This document shows positions 43,840 to 52,539 of a DNA stretch of 64,000 nt, piece after piece (position 1 is the first letter of the stretch; each line of letters starts with the position of its first letter). The stretch is from Flaviramulus multivorans. GTDB lineage: Bacteria; Bacteroidota; Bacteroidia; Flavobacteriales; Flavobacteriaceae. Both the position numbers and the translations under genes were made by a program. The notes below the pieces were generated by a model. The model was given only the letters and a program-made list of their open reading frames with translations. It was not told where the DNA came from and made no database searches. The DNA lies in the NCBI RefSeq assembly GCF_021728415.1, contig NZ_JAKKDV010000004.1, positions 270,354 to 334,353 on the forward strand. The letters run 5' to 3'.

Positions 43840-44169
43840 TTATAAATCGTTATCGTCGTCTGAGTCTTCATCAATTATTTCAGGATCCTGTACTGCATCT
43901 GGATCATCCCCATCAAAATCTTCATAATCATCCTCATCATAATTCTCCATAGTTACTGCAAGTTTAGTACTGACTTTTACTAAATATTTAGTGTCCTCAG
44001 TAGTTACCTCAACAGCCTCAATAATTTCATTGTGTTGATTTCTAAAAGATATGATTTGATCATCGTCATAACCATCGGGGTATTTTTCAACCAATAAAGC
44101 CAAAATCTCTGGTGTTAGCTTTTTAAAGTCTACTATAACACGTTTTAAATTATCGTTTTTGTTTTTCAT
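43840..44169 (-). CDS. small acidic protein, 109 aa
   Basis: 109 residues. The first half (VIVDFKKLTPEILALLVEKYPDGY) looks like a small folded domain; the last 30 residues are almost purely acidic (DEDDYEDFDGDDPD and EDSDDDNDL). Similar short acidic proteins occur in flavobacteria without known function. It lies 42 bases after the nitrilase-fusion gene and 11 bases before the 73-residue gene. Confidence 0.6.
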   Translation of the reverse strand: MKNKNDNLKRVIVDFKKLTPEILALLVEKYPDGYDDDQIISFRNQHNEIIEAVEVTTEDTKYLVKVSTKLAVTMENYDEDDYEDFDGDDPDAVQDPEIIDEDSDDDNDL

Positions 44170-44211
44170 TTTATGGGGTAAGGTTGTTTACTTATAAGTT
44201 AAATATACTAT

Positions 44212-45744
44212 TTATGATGATTTTATACGAATAACATCATAAAAATCTTTTCTTCTATCTTTTAAATTTTTTACAGCACCAAATGAATGGAGCTCTCTTA
44301 ACAGGCTTATATCTACGTCGGCTACCAAAATCATTTCAGTATTTGGTGTTGCCTCAGCTTTAATTCCATTACTAGGAAACGAAAAATCACAAGGCGTAAA
44401 TACTGCAGATTGTGCATATTGAATATCCATATTATTTACGTTTGGCAAGTTACCAACACTACCAGATATAGCCACATAACATTCGTTTTCTATGGCCCTA
44501 GCTTGTGCGCACAATCTTACTCGGGAATAGCCATTTTGAGTATCGGTTAAAAAAGGAACAAACAGTATATCCATTCCTTCATCTGATAGTAAACGAGAAA
44601 GCTCTGGAAACTCAGAATCGTAACAAATTAATATCCCTATTTTGCCACAATCAGTCTCAAAAGTTTTTAGCTTGTTGCCTTTTTGCATGCCCCAAACTTT
44701 CGCTTCATCTGGCGTTACGTGTATTTTTTCATAACGCTCTATACTTCCATCTCTTTTGCATAAATAACCTACATTATACAGTTTATCATCCACCACTTCT
44801 GGCATACTCCCAGAAATAATATTAATGTTATAAGAAATAGAAAGTTCTTTTAATTTATTTATTATTGTTTCAGTAAATTTAGCCAATTCTCGAATGGCAT
44901 CCGGTTCTTTTAAATGATTAAATTCTGCCATTAATGGCGCATTAAAAAACTCAGGAAACACAGCAAAATCTGAACGGTAAGCCGATACACTATCAATAAA
45001 ATATTCTACCTGTTGCATTAAATCTTCCAAACTCTTATAGCTTCTCATTTGCCATTGTATAAGCCCTAAGCGAACAATAGTTTTAACGGTAGCAGCCCTC
45101 TTGGTGGGTTTGGTATAATAAATATTATCCCATTCCATTAAAACCGCATATTCGTTCGAAGCTGTATCTCCTTCCAAATAACCTTTTAAGATTCGTACTG
45201 GATGAAAGTCGTTTGAAATTTGAAAATTTAAAACAGGGTCGTGTATTTCTTTATGTTTTACTTTTTCAATGTATTCTTTTGGTGTTAATTCTTTGTATTT
45301 ATGATAATTTGGCATTCTCCCACCAAATACAATCCCCTTTAAATTAAGGTTTTCGCATACTTCTTTTCGGTAATCATAAAGTCGTCTTCCTAATCGCAAT
45401 CCTCTATACTTCGGTTTAATAAACACATCAATACCATATAAAATATCACCTTTTGGGTTGTGGTTTTTAAAAGATTCTCCAGCTATAATATCGGCATATG
45501 TATGTTCATCATCAATACTATCATAATCAACAATTAATGATAATGCGCAACCAGCTATATCTCCATTTACCTTTATAACTACTTGCCCTTCAGGAAAAAT
45601 AGTTGTTAGCTGCTCTATGTGATGCCTTTTCCAATAGGAATTTAATACACCTCCATAAGACTCTAGGGTAGCCTCTTTTAATTCCTCGTAGTCGCCTACA
45701 CTAAGATACTTAAGTTCTATATTCTCAATCAGTTTAGTTTCCAT
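44212..45744 (-). CDS. GNAT - carbon-nitrogen hydrolase fusion protein
   Basis: 510 residues. Residues 1-200 are a GNAT acyltransferase domain (acetyl-CoA loop near RGLRLGRRLYDY, 113-124). Residues 220-505 are a nitrilase-type amidase with the catalytic triad E264 (PEFF), K339 (YEKIH) and C373 (ICYDSEFPE). Such fusions are annotated as carbon-nitrogen hydrolase family proteins. It follows the deoxyhypusine-synthase-like gene by 2 bases, so an amine or amide in polyamine metabolism is a sensible substrate guess (for example an N-carbamoyl or N-acyl polyamine). Not proven. Confidence 0.88.
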   Translation of the reverse strand: METKLIENIELKYLSVGDYEELKEATLESYGGVLNSYWKRHHIEQLTTIFPEGQVVIKVNGDIAGCALSLIVDYDSIDDEHTYADIIAGESFKNHNPKGDILYGIDVFIKPKYRGLRLGRRLYDYRKEVCENLNLKGIVFGGRMPNYHKYKELTPKEYIEKVKHKEIHDPVLNFQISNDFHPVRILKGYLEGDTASNEYAVLMEWDNIYYTKPTKRAATVKTIVRLGLIQWQMRSYKSLEDLMQQVEYFIDSVSAYRSDFAVFPEFFNAPLMAEFNHLKEPDAIRELAKFTETIINKLKELSISYNINIISGSMPEVVDDKLYNVGYLCKRDGSIERYEKIHVTPDEAKVWGMQKGNKLKTFETDCGKIGILICYDSEFPELSRLLSDEGMDILFVPFLTDTQNGYSRVRLCAQARAIENECYVAISGSVGNLPNVNNMDIQYAQSAVFTPCDFSFPSNGIKAEATPNTEMILVADVDISLLRELHSFGAVKNLKDRRKDFYDVIRIKSS

Positions 45745-45746
45745 GG

Positions 45747-46724
45747 TTATTGACCTAATAAATAAGCAAAAATTAATGGTGCTACAATAGTAGCATCGCT
45801 TTCAATAATAAATTTTGGTGTGTCTATATCTAATTTTCCCCAAGTTATTTTCTCGTTAGGCACAGCTCCAGAATATGACCCATAACTTGTTGTTGAATCG
45901 CTTATTTGACAAAAATAACTCCAGAATGGTGTATCAGTACGCTCCATATCTTGATATAACATTGGTACCACACATATTGGGAAATCACCTGCAATACCTC
46001 CGCCAATTTGAAAGAAACCAATGCCTTTTTTAGAATTATCAGTATACCAATCGGCTAAAAACGTCATGTACTCAATCCCAGATTTCATGGTGCTAGCTTT
46101 TAGGTCGCCTTTTAAAACATAACTAGCAAAAATATTCCCCATAGTACTATCCTCCCATCCTGGGCAAACTATAGGCAGATTTTTTTCTGCTGCTGCATAC
46201 ATCCAGGAGTCTTTTAAGTCTATTTCATAGTATTGTTCTAAAACTCCAGATAGTAGCATTTTGTACATATACTCGTGTGGTAAGTAGCGTTCACCTTTGG
46301 TTTCAGCATCTTTCCAAATCTTATAAATATGTTCTTGTAAACGACGAAATGCCTCATGCTCTGGAATGCAAGTATCGGTAACTCTATTTAATCCTTTCTC
46401 AAGTAAGTCCCATTCTTCCTGTGGCGTCAAATCCCGATAATTTGGTACACGTTTGTAATGCGAATGTGCAACCAAATTCATAATATCTTCTTCTAAATTT
46501 GCTCCAGTACAAGAAATAATATGTACTTTATCTTGACGTATCATTTCTGCAAAACTCTTACCTAATTCAGCAGTACTCATGGCCCCTGCTAAAGAAACTA
46601 ACATTTTAGCCCCCGAATTAAGTTGTGCCTCATATCCTTTAGCGGCATCTACTAAAGCTGCCGCATTAAAATGCAAGTAATGTTTTTCTATAAATTGTGA
46701 AATTGGTCCTTTTTTTGTCATCAT
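45747..46724 (-). CDS. deoxyhypusine-synthase-like protein without the catalytic Lys
   Basis: 325 residues clearly in the deoxyhypusine synthase family: SGAKMLVSLAGAMSTAE, SCTGANLEED, CPGWEDSTMGN and IGGGIAGDF. In true DHS the last motif is GGGxxKHH, where the Lys forms the enzyme-imine intermediate; here the aligned residue is G246. NAD and spermidine-site features such as the WEDSTxG segment remain. Bacteria lack eIF5A, so some related enzymes act in polyamine synthesis (homospermidine synthase-like). It lies between arginine decarboxylase and the GNAT-nitrilase gene. Confidence 0.85.
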   Translation of the reverse strand: MMTKKGPISQFIEKHYLHFNAAALVDAAKGYEAQLNSGAKMLVSLAGAMSTAELGKSFAEMIRQDKVHIISCTGANLEEDIMNLVAHSHYKRVPNYRDLTPQEEWDLLEKGLNRVTDTCIPEHEAFRRLQEHIYKIWKDAETKGERYLPHEYMYKMLLSGVLEQYYEIDLKDSWMYAAAEKNLPIVCPGWEDSTMGNIFASYVLKGDLKASTMKSGIEYMTFLADWYTDNSKKGIGFFQIGGGIAGDFPICVVPMLYQDMERTDTPFWSYFCQISDSTTSYGSYSGAVPNEKITWGKLDIDTPKFIIESDATIVAPLIFAYLLGQ

Positions 46725-46857
46725 AGTCGCTATATTTTGTAGCGTTTTATATTTGTTATTATTGTGCCCAATGGCTTTGTCTATAAATTTATAACTTAAC
46801 TAGCTACAATACAATAATTGTATGTTGTAATTTTAAAAGTAATAGACAATTATTTTA

Positions 46858-48261
46858 TTAATTCCCATTACTATAACCTAGTATTTTCAGCAAATCTTCA
46901 CTCGTCTGTTGTTCGCTAAAAAGCTTAGTTGTTATATTACCGTCCACATCTTTGTCTATTAAAATATGCTTTGGCGATGGAATTAAACAGTGTTGCAGAC
47001 CGCCAAAACCTCCAATAGTTTCTTGATAAGCACCTGTATTAAAAAACCCAATATACAAAGGCTTTTCTTTATTGTATTTTGGTAAATAAATAGCGTTCAT
47101 GTGCTGTTCGCTATTGTAATAATCATCACTGTCACAAGTTAAACCGCCCAAAAGCACACGCTCGTAACTTTCATGCCATCGATTTATTGGTAGCAAAATA
47201 AAGCGTTTGTTTATAGCCCAAGTATCGGGTAAAGTAGTAATGAATGACGAATTTATCATGTTCCACTTTTCACGGTCATTTTGTTGTTTCTGGTAAAGTA
47301 CTTCATAAATAGCGCCACCGCTTTCACCAACAGTAAAACTTCCAAACTCTGTAAAAATATTAGGAGCTTTTACTTCTTCTTCTTCGCATGCTAAATTAAT
47401 CTGGTTAATAATTTCATCAACCATATATTGATAATCAAACTCAAAAGCTAATGAGTTTTTTATTGGGAACCCGCCTCCTATATTTAAACTATCCAATGAT
47501 GGACAAATCTTTTTTAAACTGGTATAAACCTTCAAACATTTATGCAATTCATTCCAGTAATATGCATTATCCCTAATACCGGTATTAATGAAAAAGTGAA
47601 GCATCTTTAACTTAACTTTTTTATTCTTCTGAATTTGATTCTTATAAAAAGGTACAATGTTTTTATAACCAATACCCAACCGCGATGTATAAAACTCAAA
47701 TTTGGGTTCTTCCTCAGAGGCTATTCTAATACCTACATTAAATTTTCCTTCAATCTCTCGAGATAATAAGTCTATTTCCTCGTAATTATCAATTATGGGA
47801 ATTGCATTTTTATGTCCATTATTAATTAATCGAGCTATATTAGAGATGTATTGTTCTCTTTTAAAACCATTGCTAATAACATAAGTATCATCCGTTATTT
47901 TACCTTGCTTTTTTAAATTTTCAACAATATCAATATCAAAAGCCGAAGAGGTTTCAATATGAATGTCGTTTTTTAAAGCTTCATTTAATACATGGTTAAA
48001 ATGCGAGCTTTTTGTACAATAGCAGTAATGATATTTGCCTTTGTATTTATGATTTTTAATAGCATCATCAAACCATTTTTTGGCTTTAATAATATTATTA
48101 GATATTTGTGGTAAGTACGTAAATTTTAAAGGTGCTCCATAAGTTTCAACCAACTCCATAAGGTTAATGCCATGAAACTCTAAAGTTCTATTTTCAAGTG
48201 TAAATTCTTCTTGTGGAAAATCAAAAGTTTGATCAATTAAATCAATATATTTTGTATTCAT
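46858..48261 (-). CDS. PLP-dependent arginine decarboxylase (fold III)
   Basis: 467 residues. The alanine-racemase-fold decarboxylase pattern is clear: PLP Lys K84 in YCTKSSH, the GIRIASEEEP and ASRLGI-like TSRLGIGYKN segments, LNIGGGFPI as the phosphate loop, and the catalytic CDSDD near the C-terminus. In Bacteroidota such proteins act as biosynthetic arginine decarboxylase, giving agmatine. No agmatinase or agmatine deiminase gene is next to it here. Its start faces a 341-base intergenic region. Confidence 0.87.
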   Translation of the reverse strand: MNTKYIDLIDQTFDFPQEEFTLENRTLEFHGINLMELVETYGAPLKFTYLPQISNNIIKAKKWFDDAIKNHKYKGKYHYCYCTKSSHFNHVLNEALKNDIHIETSSAFDIDIVENLKKQGKITDDTYVISNGFKREQYISNIARLINNGHKNAIPIIDNYEEIDLLSREIEGKFNVGIRIASEEEPKFEFYTSRLGIGYKNIVPFYKNQIQKNKKVKLKMLHFFINTGIRDNAYYWNELHKCLKVYTSLKKICPSLDSLNIGGGFPIKNSLAFEFDYQYMVDEIINQINLACEEEEVKAPNIFTEFGSFTVGESGGAIYEVLYQKQQNDREKWNMINSSFITTLPDTWAINKRFILLPINRWHESYERVLLGGLTCDSDDYYNSEQHMNAIYLPKYNKEKPLYIGFFNTGAYQETIGGFGGLQHCLIPSPKHILIDKDVDGNITTKLFSEQQTSEDLLKILGYSNGN

Positions 48262-48602
48262 TTATTTTTTTTAAAGAGTTAAAGATAATGCCCAAAAATT
48301 AATTAGGCGTTAAACTAATAAAAAAAAAGAATATCAAACTTGAATTTGGCTCTGGGTAGTAGGTACAAAGCCATATATATGCTGGCTAGCATATAAAGAT
48401 AAAACGGAAGTTAGCTTTAAAATTCGGTTGCTTAAACGATAAGCTGCTTTTGAATATGACTTCCTAATTTTCAAAAGCCCGAACATATAAACAGATTTCA
48501 ATTTGTTCAGCTAAAAACAGTGCAAATGAAATATAAAAATTTTAATTTCAATACTTTTTTTTGGGATTTTTTTTAATGGATTCAGAGTATTAAAAATTAC
48601 AA
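48262..48602. other. 341-base intergenic region with hairpins
   Basis: No convincing gene. A perfect hairpin TATATGCT-GGCT-AGCATATA (48376-48395) and a larger imperfect inverted pair, GGAAGT (48406-48411) against ACTTCC (48459-48464), are present, with AT-rich flanks. It should hold the promoter of the arginine decarboxylase gene, but I find no exact TAnnTTTG on the minus strand. Part may be a decayed interspersed repeat. Confidence 0.45.
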
Positions 48603-49475
48603 TTAAAGCATCTTTAAAGTATTCAACTCCTGCTCGGTTAAATGCTTCCAGCTACCTCGTGGTATGTCCTTTTTGGTTAAATGCCCAATGGCTACACAGT
48701 CAATACTAACTACCTCGTATTTTAAGTAGTCAAAAATAGTTCGAATAATCGTATTACCTGTATTTTTTATTTTTAAACCAATTTCTCTTTTTGAAGCCCC
48801 ATCAATATAACTTATTTCCTCAACAGCAATAAGTTTCCCTTCAACTTTAAAGCCTTCTCGAATCTTTTTTAAATCTTCAAGCTTTAAATTTTTATCTAGT
48901 TCTATATGAAATAAACGTGCTACCCCGTTTTTCGAATTTGTAAACTTATCGTGTATTTGATCATCATTTGTAAAAAGCAAAAGTCCTTTTGAGTTTCTAC
49001 CCAAACGCCCAATAGGTCTTATACGAGAAGTTGTAGCGTTCGCAACCAAATCCATTACGGTTCTTCCTTTACCTTCACTTGTAGTTGTTGCAAAACCTTT
49101 GGGTTTGTTAAGTAACACATACGCCTTTTTTTCAGGGTTTACGCGCGCTCCATCGTATCTTACCTCATCATTTAATTTAACCTTATAACCCATTTCGGTA
49201 ATCACCTTACCGTTTACAGTTACCAACCCCGTTGCAATATGCACATCGGCTTCACGACGTGAGCAAATACCAGAATTAGCTATATATTTATTTAATCGGA
49301 TTTCGTTTGGATTCGATTTTTTTGGCATGATTGGTTTTGAAGCCTCAGATGGTTTTGTATAACCTCCTTGCTTTTTTATAGGCGCATTTCCTCTAGCGTA
49401 ACTTGTTTTACGCGTATTATTACTTCCTCTTCCTGAGGCTTTTCCTTTTCCACTACTCCCTTGATGCCTGTTCAT
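48603..49475 (-). CDS. RluB/RsuA-like pseudouridine synthase with Gly at the catalytic Asp position
   Basis: 290 residues. A basic Gly/Ser-rich N-terminal tail (1-55), an S4 RNA-binding domain (RLNKYIANSGICSRREAD) and an RsuA-type synthase domain. The active-site motif normally reads GRLDxxTxGLLL; here it is GRLGRNSKGLLL, with G159 (codon GGT at 48999-49001) where the nucleophilic Asp should be. GAT to GGT is one base. Either this is a binding-only relative or a sequence or annotation peculiarity. A strong -7 box lies upstream. Confidence 0.87.
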   Translation of the reverse strand: MNRHQGSSGKGKASGRGSNNTRKTSYARGNAPIKKQGGYTKPSEASKPIMPKKSNPNEIRLNKYIANSGICSRREADVHIATGLVTVNGKVITEMGYKVKLNDEVRYDGARVNPEKKAYVLLNKPKGFATTTSEGKGRTVMDLVANATTSRIRPIGRLGRNSKGLLLFTNDDQIHDKFTNSKNGVARLFHIELDKNLKLEDLKKIREGFKVEGKLIAVEEISYIDGASKREIGLKIKNTGNTIIRTIFDYLKYEVVSIDCVAIGHLTKKDIPRGSWKHLTEQELNTLKML

Positions 49476-49493
49476 ATAGATTTATTTTTTGTG

Positions 49494-49501
49494 CAAAGAT
49501 A
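49494..49501 (-). promoter_or_regulatory. -7 box (TATCTTTG) of the RluB-like gene
   Basis: Exact TAnnTTTG on the minus strand followed by CAC, 19 bases before the ATG. No clear -33 TTG. Confidence 0.5.
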
Positions 49502-49539
49502 CTGTATAAATTTACTAATTGCGATTTTACATTTATGAT

Positions 49540-50442
49540 TTAAATGCGATTTAAGATAACGCCTACATCAATTAATAGAATGCTAAAAACACCTGTAAGT
49601 ATGATGAACTTTAAAATATTATGAAGAATTAAATAATGCGTTTTGGTTTTAGATTTCCAAAGGATAATTAAAAATATTAATAGCAAAACTGTACTAGCAT
49701 AAAAAAACACGTACATATATCCAATCTCAAATTTAAATAACAACAGGTAAGTTGGAATGAGCGTTAAAGCAGCTAAAATGGTAAGCATCGTTTTTGATAA
49801 TTTTTGCCCATATACAATAGGTATTGTTTTATAATTTTGAAGTAAATCGCCTTTTAGATTTTCTAAATCCTTGGTAAGTTCTCGCATAGAAATCATTAAA
49901 AACAAGAAAATAGCGTGTACAAAAATGACCGTTTCAAAATTTTTGTAGTACAAGAAAATTGCAAAAAAAGGCGTGATTGTTAAAACGGCTGAAGTTAAAT
50001 TTCCAATAAATGGCAACTTCTTTAATTTATGCGAATAAAACCAAATGGCAAAAATATATGCTGAAAAGAATACAACAGCATTAAACGACACATAGCTAGC
50101 CATAATAGCAGCTGCAAAATTAAGCACAAAATAAAAGGATAATTTTGTGTTTTGGCTTACTAACCTATCTAAACGAGATTTAATGGGTTTATTAATCAAA
50201 TCTTTTTCAGAATCGTAAAAATTATTAATGATGTATCCTGCCGCTATGGTTGCCGCCGAGGCTAATACTAACATGAACAAATTAGCATCAAATAGTACTC
50301 TTTTTAATGGTTTATCGTGAGCTAATATGTAAACGGATGTTAGGTATTGAGCAATAACAATAACCAGAATATTGTACCCTCTTACTACAGAAAACATGCT
50401 GAAAAACTTGAGTAGAATATGTTTCTGTCTTCTTGAAAGCAT
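49540..50442 (-). CDS. UbiA-family prenyltransferase (geranylgeranylglycerol-phosphate type)
   Basis: 300 residues, eight or nine membrane helices. The first Asp-rich motif is NNFYDSEKDLINKP and the second DLENLKGDLL, as in UbiA enzymes. Bacteroidota annotations place this protein with geranylgeranylglycerol-phosphate geranylgeranyltransferase-like enzymes; which acceptor is used here is not known. It lies 53 bases after the mevalonate-kinase-like gene, so supply of isoprenoid and its transfer may be co-regulated. A REP-like palindrome sits in the gap. Confidence 0.82.
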   Translation of the reverse strand: MLSRRQKHILLKFFSMFSVVRGYNILVIVIAQYLTSVYILAHDKPLKRVLFDANLFMLVLASAATIAAGYIINNFYDSEKDLINKPIKSRLDRLVSQNTKLSFYFVLNFAAAIMASYVSFNAVVFFSAYIFAIWFYSHKLKKLPFIGNLTSAVLTITPFFAIFLYYKNFETVIFVHAIFLFLMISMRELTKDLENLKGDLLQNYKTIPIVYGQKLSKTMLTILAALTLIPTYLLLFKFEIGYMYVFFYASTVLLLIFLIILWKSKTKTHYLILHNILKFIILTGVFSILLIDVGVILNRI

Positions 50443-50461
50443 CTAAAAAAATTTGATAAGG

Positions 50462-50479
50462 TCCTGAACAAGTTCAGGA
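50462..50479. repeat. REP-like palindrome inside the isoprenoid operon
   Basis: TCCTGAAC-AA-GTTCAGGA, a perfect 8-bp inverted repeat followed by TGACAG. The same type of sequence is dispersed between genes in many genomes. It may stabilise or separate the messages of the two genes. Confidence 0.5.
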
Positions 50480-50495
50480 TGACAGTGATGAAGCT

Positions 50496-51425
50496 TTAGA
50501 AATTGTAAACGACTTCTAATTTATAATCAGCAAGAGATAGTTTAGCCTTTTCAATATCTTCAGTAAATCCAAGAATATAACCTCCGCCACCAGAGCCACA
50601 TAGCTTTAAATAGTAATCGTTGGTTTCAATACCTTTTTTCCAAAGTTCATGAAACTGCTTTGGTATCATTGGTTTAAAATGATTTAAAACTACCTTAGAT
50701 AATTGCTTAGTATTATTAAATAAAGACTTAATGTTTCCAGTTAAAAAATCTTCAACACAAGCATCGGTATGTTTTATAAATTGGTTTTTAAGCATTTTAC
50801 GAAATCCTTCTTTTTTCATGTTTTCCATAAAAATACTTACCATAGGAGCCGTTTCACCCACAATACCACTATCAATTAAAAATACAGCGCCCTTTCCATT
50901 TTCTTGTTGTGAAGGAATACCTGTAGCTTCAATATTATCTTTTGAATTGATGAGAATTGGAATACTTAAGTAACTGTTTAAAGGATCTAATCCTGAAGAT
51001 TTACCATGAAAAAACGATTCCATTTCAGAAAAAATAGATTTCAGCTTTAACAGTTTTTCACGAGTTAAATTTTCTAAAACCGTTATTTTGTCTTGTGCAT
51101 ATTTGTCGTAAATCGCCGCGACCAAAGCGCCGCTACTCCCTACACCATAACCTTGAGGGATAGAAGAGTCAAAGTACATACCATGGCTTACATCAGCTTT
51201 TAAAGCTTCCAAATCAAACGTAACTAAATCTGTATCAATATTTTGAAGATAATCAACAAATCGTTTTAAACTCTCATTTGATTTTATGGCACTTTCAGAA
51301 GGATTTTCATCAGTCTTTAATGCTCCATTGTAAAAGTTATACGGAATAGATAAACCTTTGGAATCTTTTATAATTCCATATTCTCCAAAGAGTAATATTT
51401 TTGAGTAAAATAGTGGTCCTTTCAT
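50496..51425 (-). CDS. mevalonate-kinase-like GHMP kinase
   Basis: 309 residues. The GHMP motif GYGVGSSGALVAA is at about residues 100-112; KILLFGEYGIIKDSKGL at the N-terminus and CGSGGGGYILGF at the C-terminus are the first and third kinase motifs. It sits 28 bases after diphosphomevalonate decarboxylase, so mevalonate or phosphomevalonate is the probable substrate. HMG-CoA reductase and synthase are not in the window. Confidence 0.87.
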   Translation of the reverse strand: MKGPLFYSKILLFGEYGIIKDSKGLSIPYNFYNGALKTDENPSESAIKSNESLKRFVDYLQNIDTDLVTFDLEALKADVSHGMYFDSSIPQGYGVGSSGALVAAIYDKYAQDKITVLENLTREKLLKLKSIFSEMESFFHGKSSGLDPLNSYLSIPILINSKDNIEATGIPSQQENGKGAVFLIDSGIVGETAPMVSIFMENMKKEGFRKMLKNQFIKHTDACVEDFLTGNIKSLFNNTKQLSKVVLNHFKPMIPKQFHELWKKGIETNDYYLKLCGSGGGGYILGFTEDIEKAKLSLADYKLEVVYNF

Positions 51426-51453
51426 TTACCTAAGTTGATTTGGAGTTATAAAG

Positions 51454-52533
51454 TTACAATTGTTTTGCACCAAAACCAATTTTGTCGCAAATATAATGCC
51501 CATTTTGACAATATGCAACTAATTCATTATTAACGAATTTCAATACAGTTTCAGTTTCCTTTTCTGGATAAAGCATATGTACATTAGCACCCGCATCCAA
51601 AGTAAAGCAAACTTTTGAGCCTGTTTGTTTCCTAAAAGTCCAAATTTTATTAATTATTTCTAAGGTGTTTGGTTTCATTAATACGAAATAAGGCAAACTA
51701 GTCATCATCATTGCGTGAAGTGTCAAGGCTTCACTTTCAACAATTTCAACAAAAGCATCTATATTTCCTTCTTTAAATACGGAAATTAAGTTAGATAGGT
51801 TTTTGTGAGCCTGTTTAAATCGCTCCTCCGCAAAAGGGTGGTTATGCATTAAATTATGACCAACTGTACTGCTTACTTGTTTTTCACCTTTATCTACCAA
51901 TAAGATGGTGTCTTGATAATTTTTAAAGTTTTCGTGCACGCGAAATGGATATTTAACTCCAAATAAATCAGAGCTTCCATCAATATCTTTATGCTTTCCC
52001 CAAACTACCAAATCACCTTCTAAACTTCGGCAAGCACTTCCTGAACCCAAACGAGCTAAAAACGACGCTTTTTGAATAAAGTATTCATTTGTCATTTTAG
52101 GGTTTAACGCTCTTTCTATACTCATTAAGCATAATGCTAATGCACTCATACCAGAAGCTGATGAGGCAATACCGGAACTATGAGGAAATGAGTTAGACGT
52201 TTGAATTTTAAAATGATAGTCTTTTAAAAATGGTAAATAATTTTCTATTCGTTTAAAAAAAGTTACAATTTTCGGCTTAAAATCATCTTTCTTTTCATCA
52301 TCTAAAAACACTTCAAAAGAAAAGTCGCTAGCACTTTCTTTTTTCGAAAAACTAAGTTTAGTAATTGTTTTACAGTCACTTAAAGTAAAGCTAACGGATG
52401 GGTTTTCTGGGATTTGATGTTGCTTTTTTCCCCAATATTTTACCAATGCAATATTACTTGGAGACGACCAAGTAAAACTTCCATCGTCTATTGAATTAAT
52501 GTATGGTTTTGGAATAAACTGTTCTTCTTTCAT
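51454..52533 (-). CDS. mvaD: diphosphomevalonate decarboxylase
   Basis: 359 residues. GHMP-type enzyme producing isopentenyl diphosphate: SPSNIALVKYWGK at the N-terminus, SSGIASSASGMSALALCL with the phosphate-binding loop, and FTLDAGANVHMLYP near the end, with the ARLGSGSACRSLEG segment specific for MvaD. It is followed by the mevalonate-kinase-like gene and preceded by the DUF1697 gene at 6 bases, forming one minus-strand unit. Confidence 0.93.
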   Translation of the reverse strand: MKEEQFIPKPYINSIDDGSFTWSSPSNIALVKYWGKKQHQIPENPSVSFTLSDCKTITKLSFSKKESASDFSFEVFLDDEKKDDFKPKIVTFFKRIENYLPFLKDYHFKIQTSNSFPHSSGIASSASGMSALALCLMSIERALNPKMTNEYFIQKASFLARLGSGSACRSLEGDLVVWGKHKDIDGSSDLFGVKYPFRVHENFKNYQDTILLVDKGEKQVSSTVGHNLMHNHPFAEERFKQAHKNLSNLISVFKEGNIDAFVEIVESEALTLHAMMMTSLPYFVLMKPNTLEIINKIWTFRKQTGSKVCFTLDAGANVHMLYPEKETETVLKFVNNELVAYCQNGHYICDKIGFGAKQL

Positions 52534-52539
52534 GCTGGT

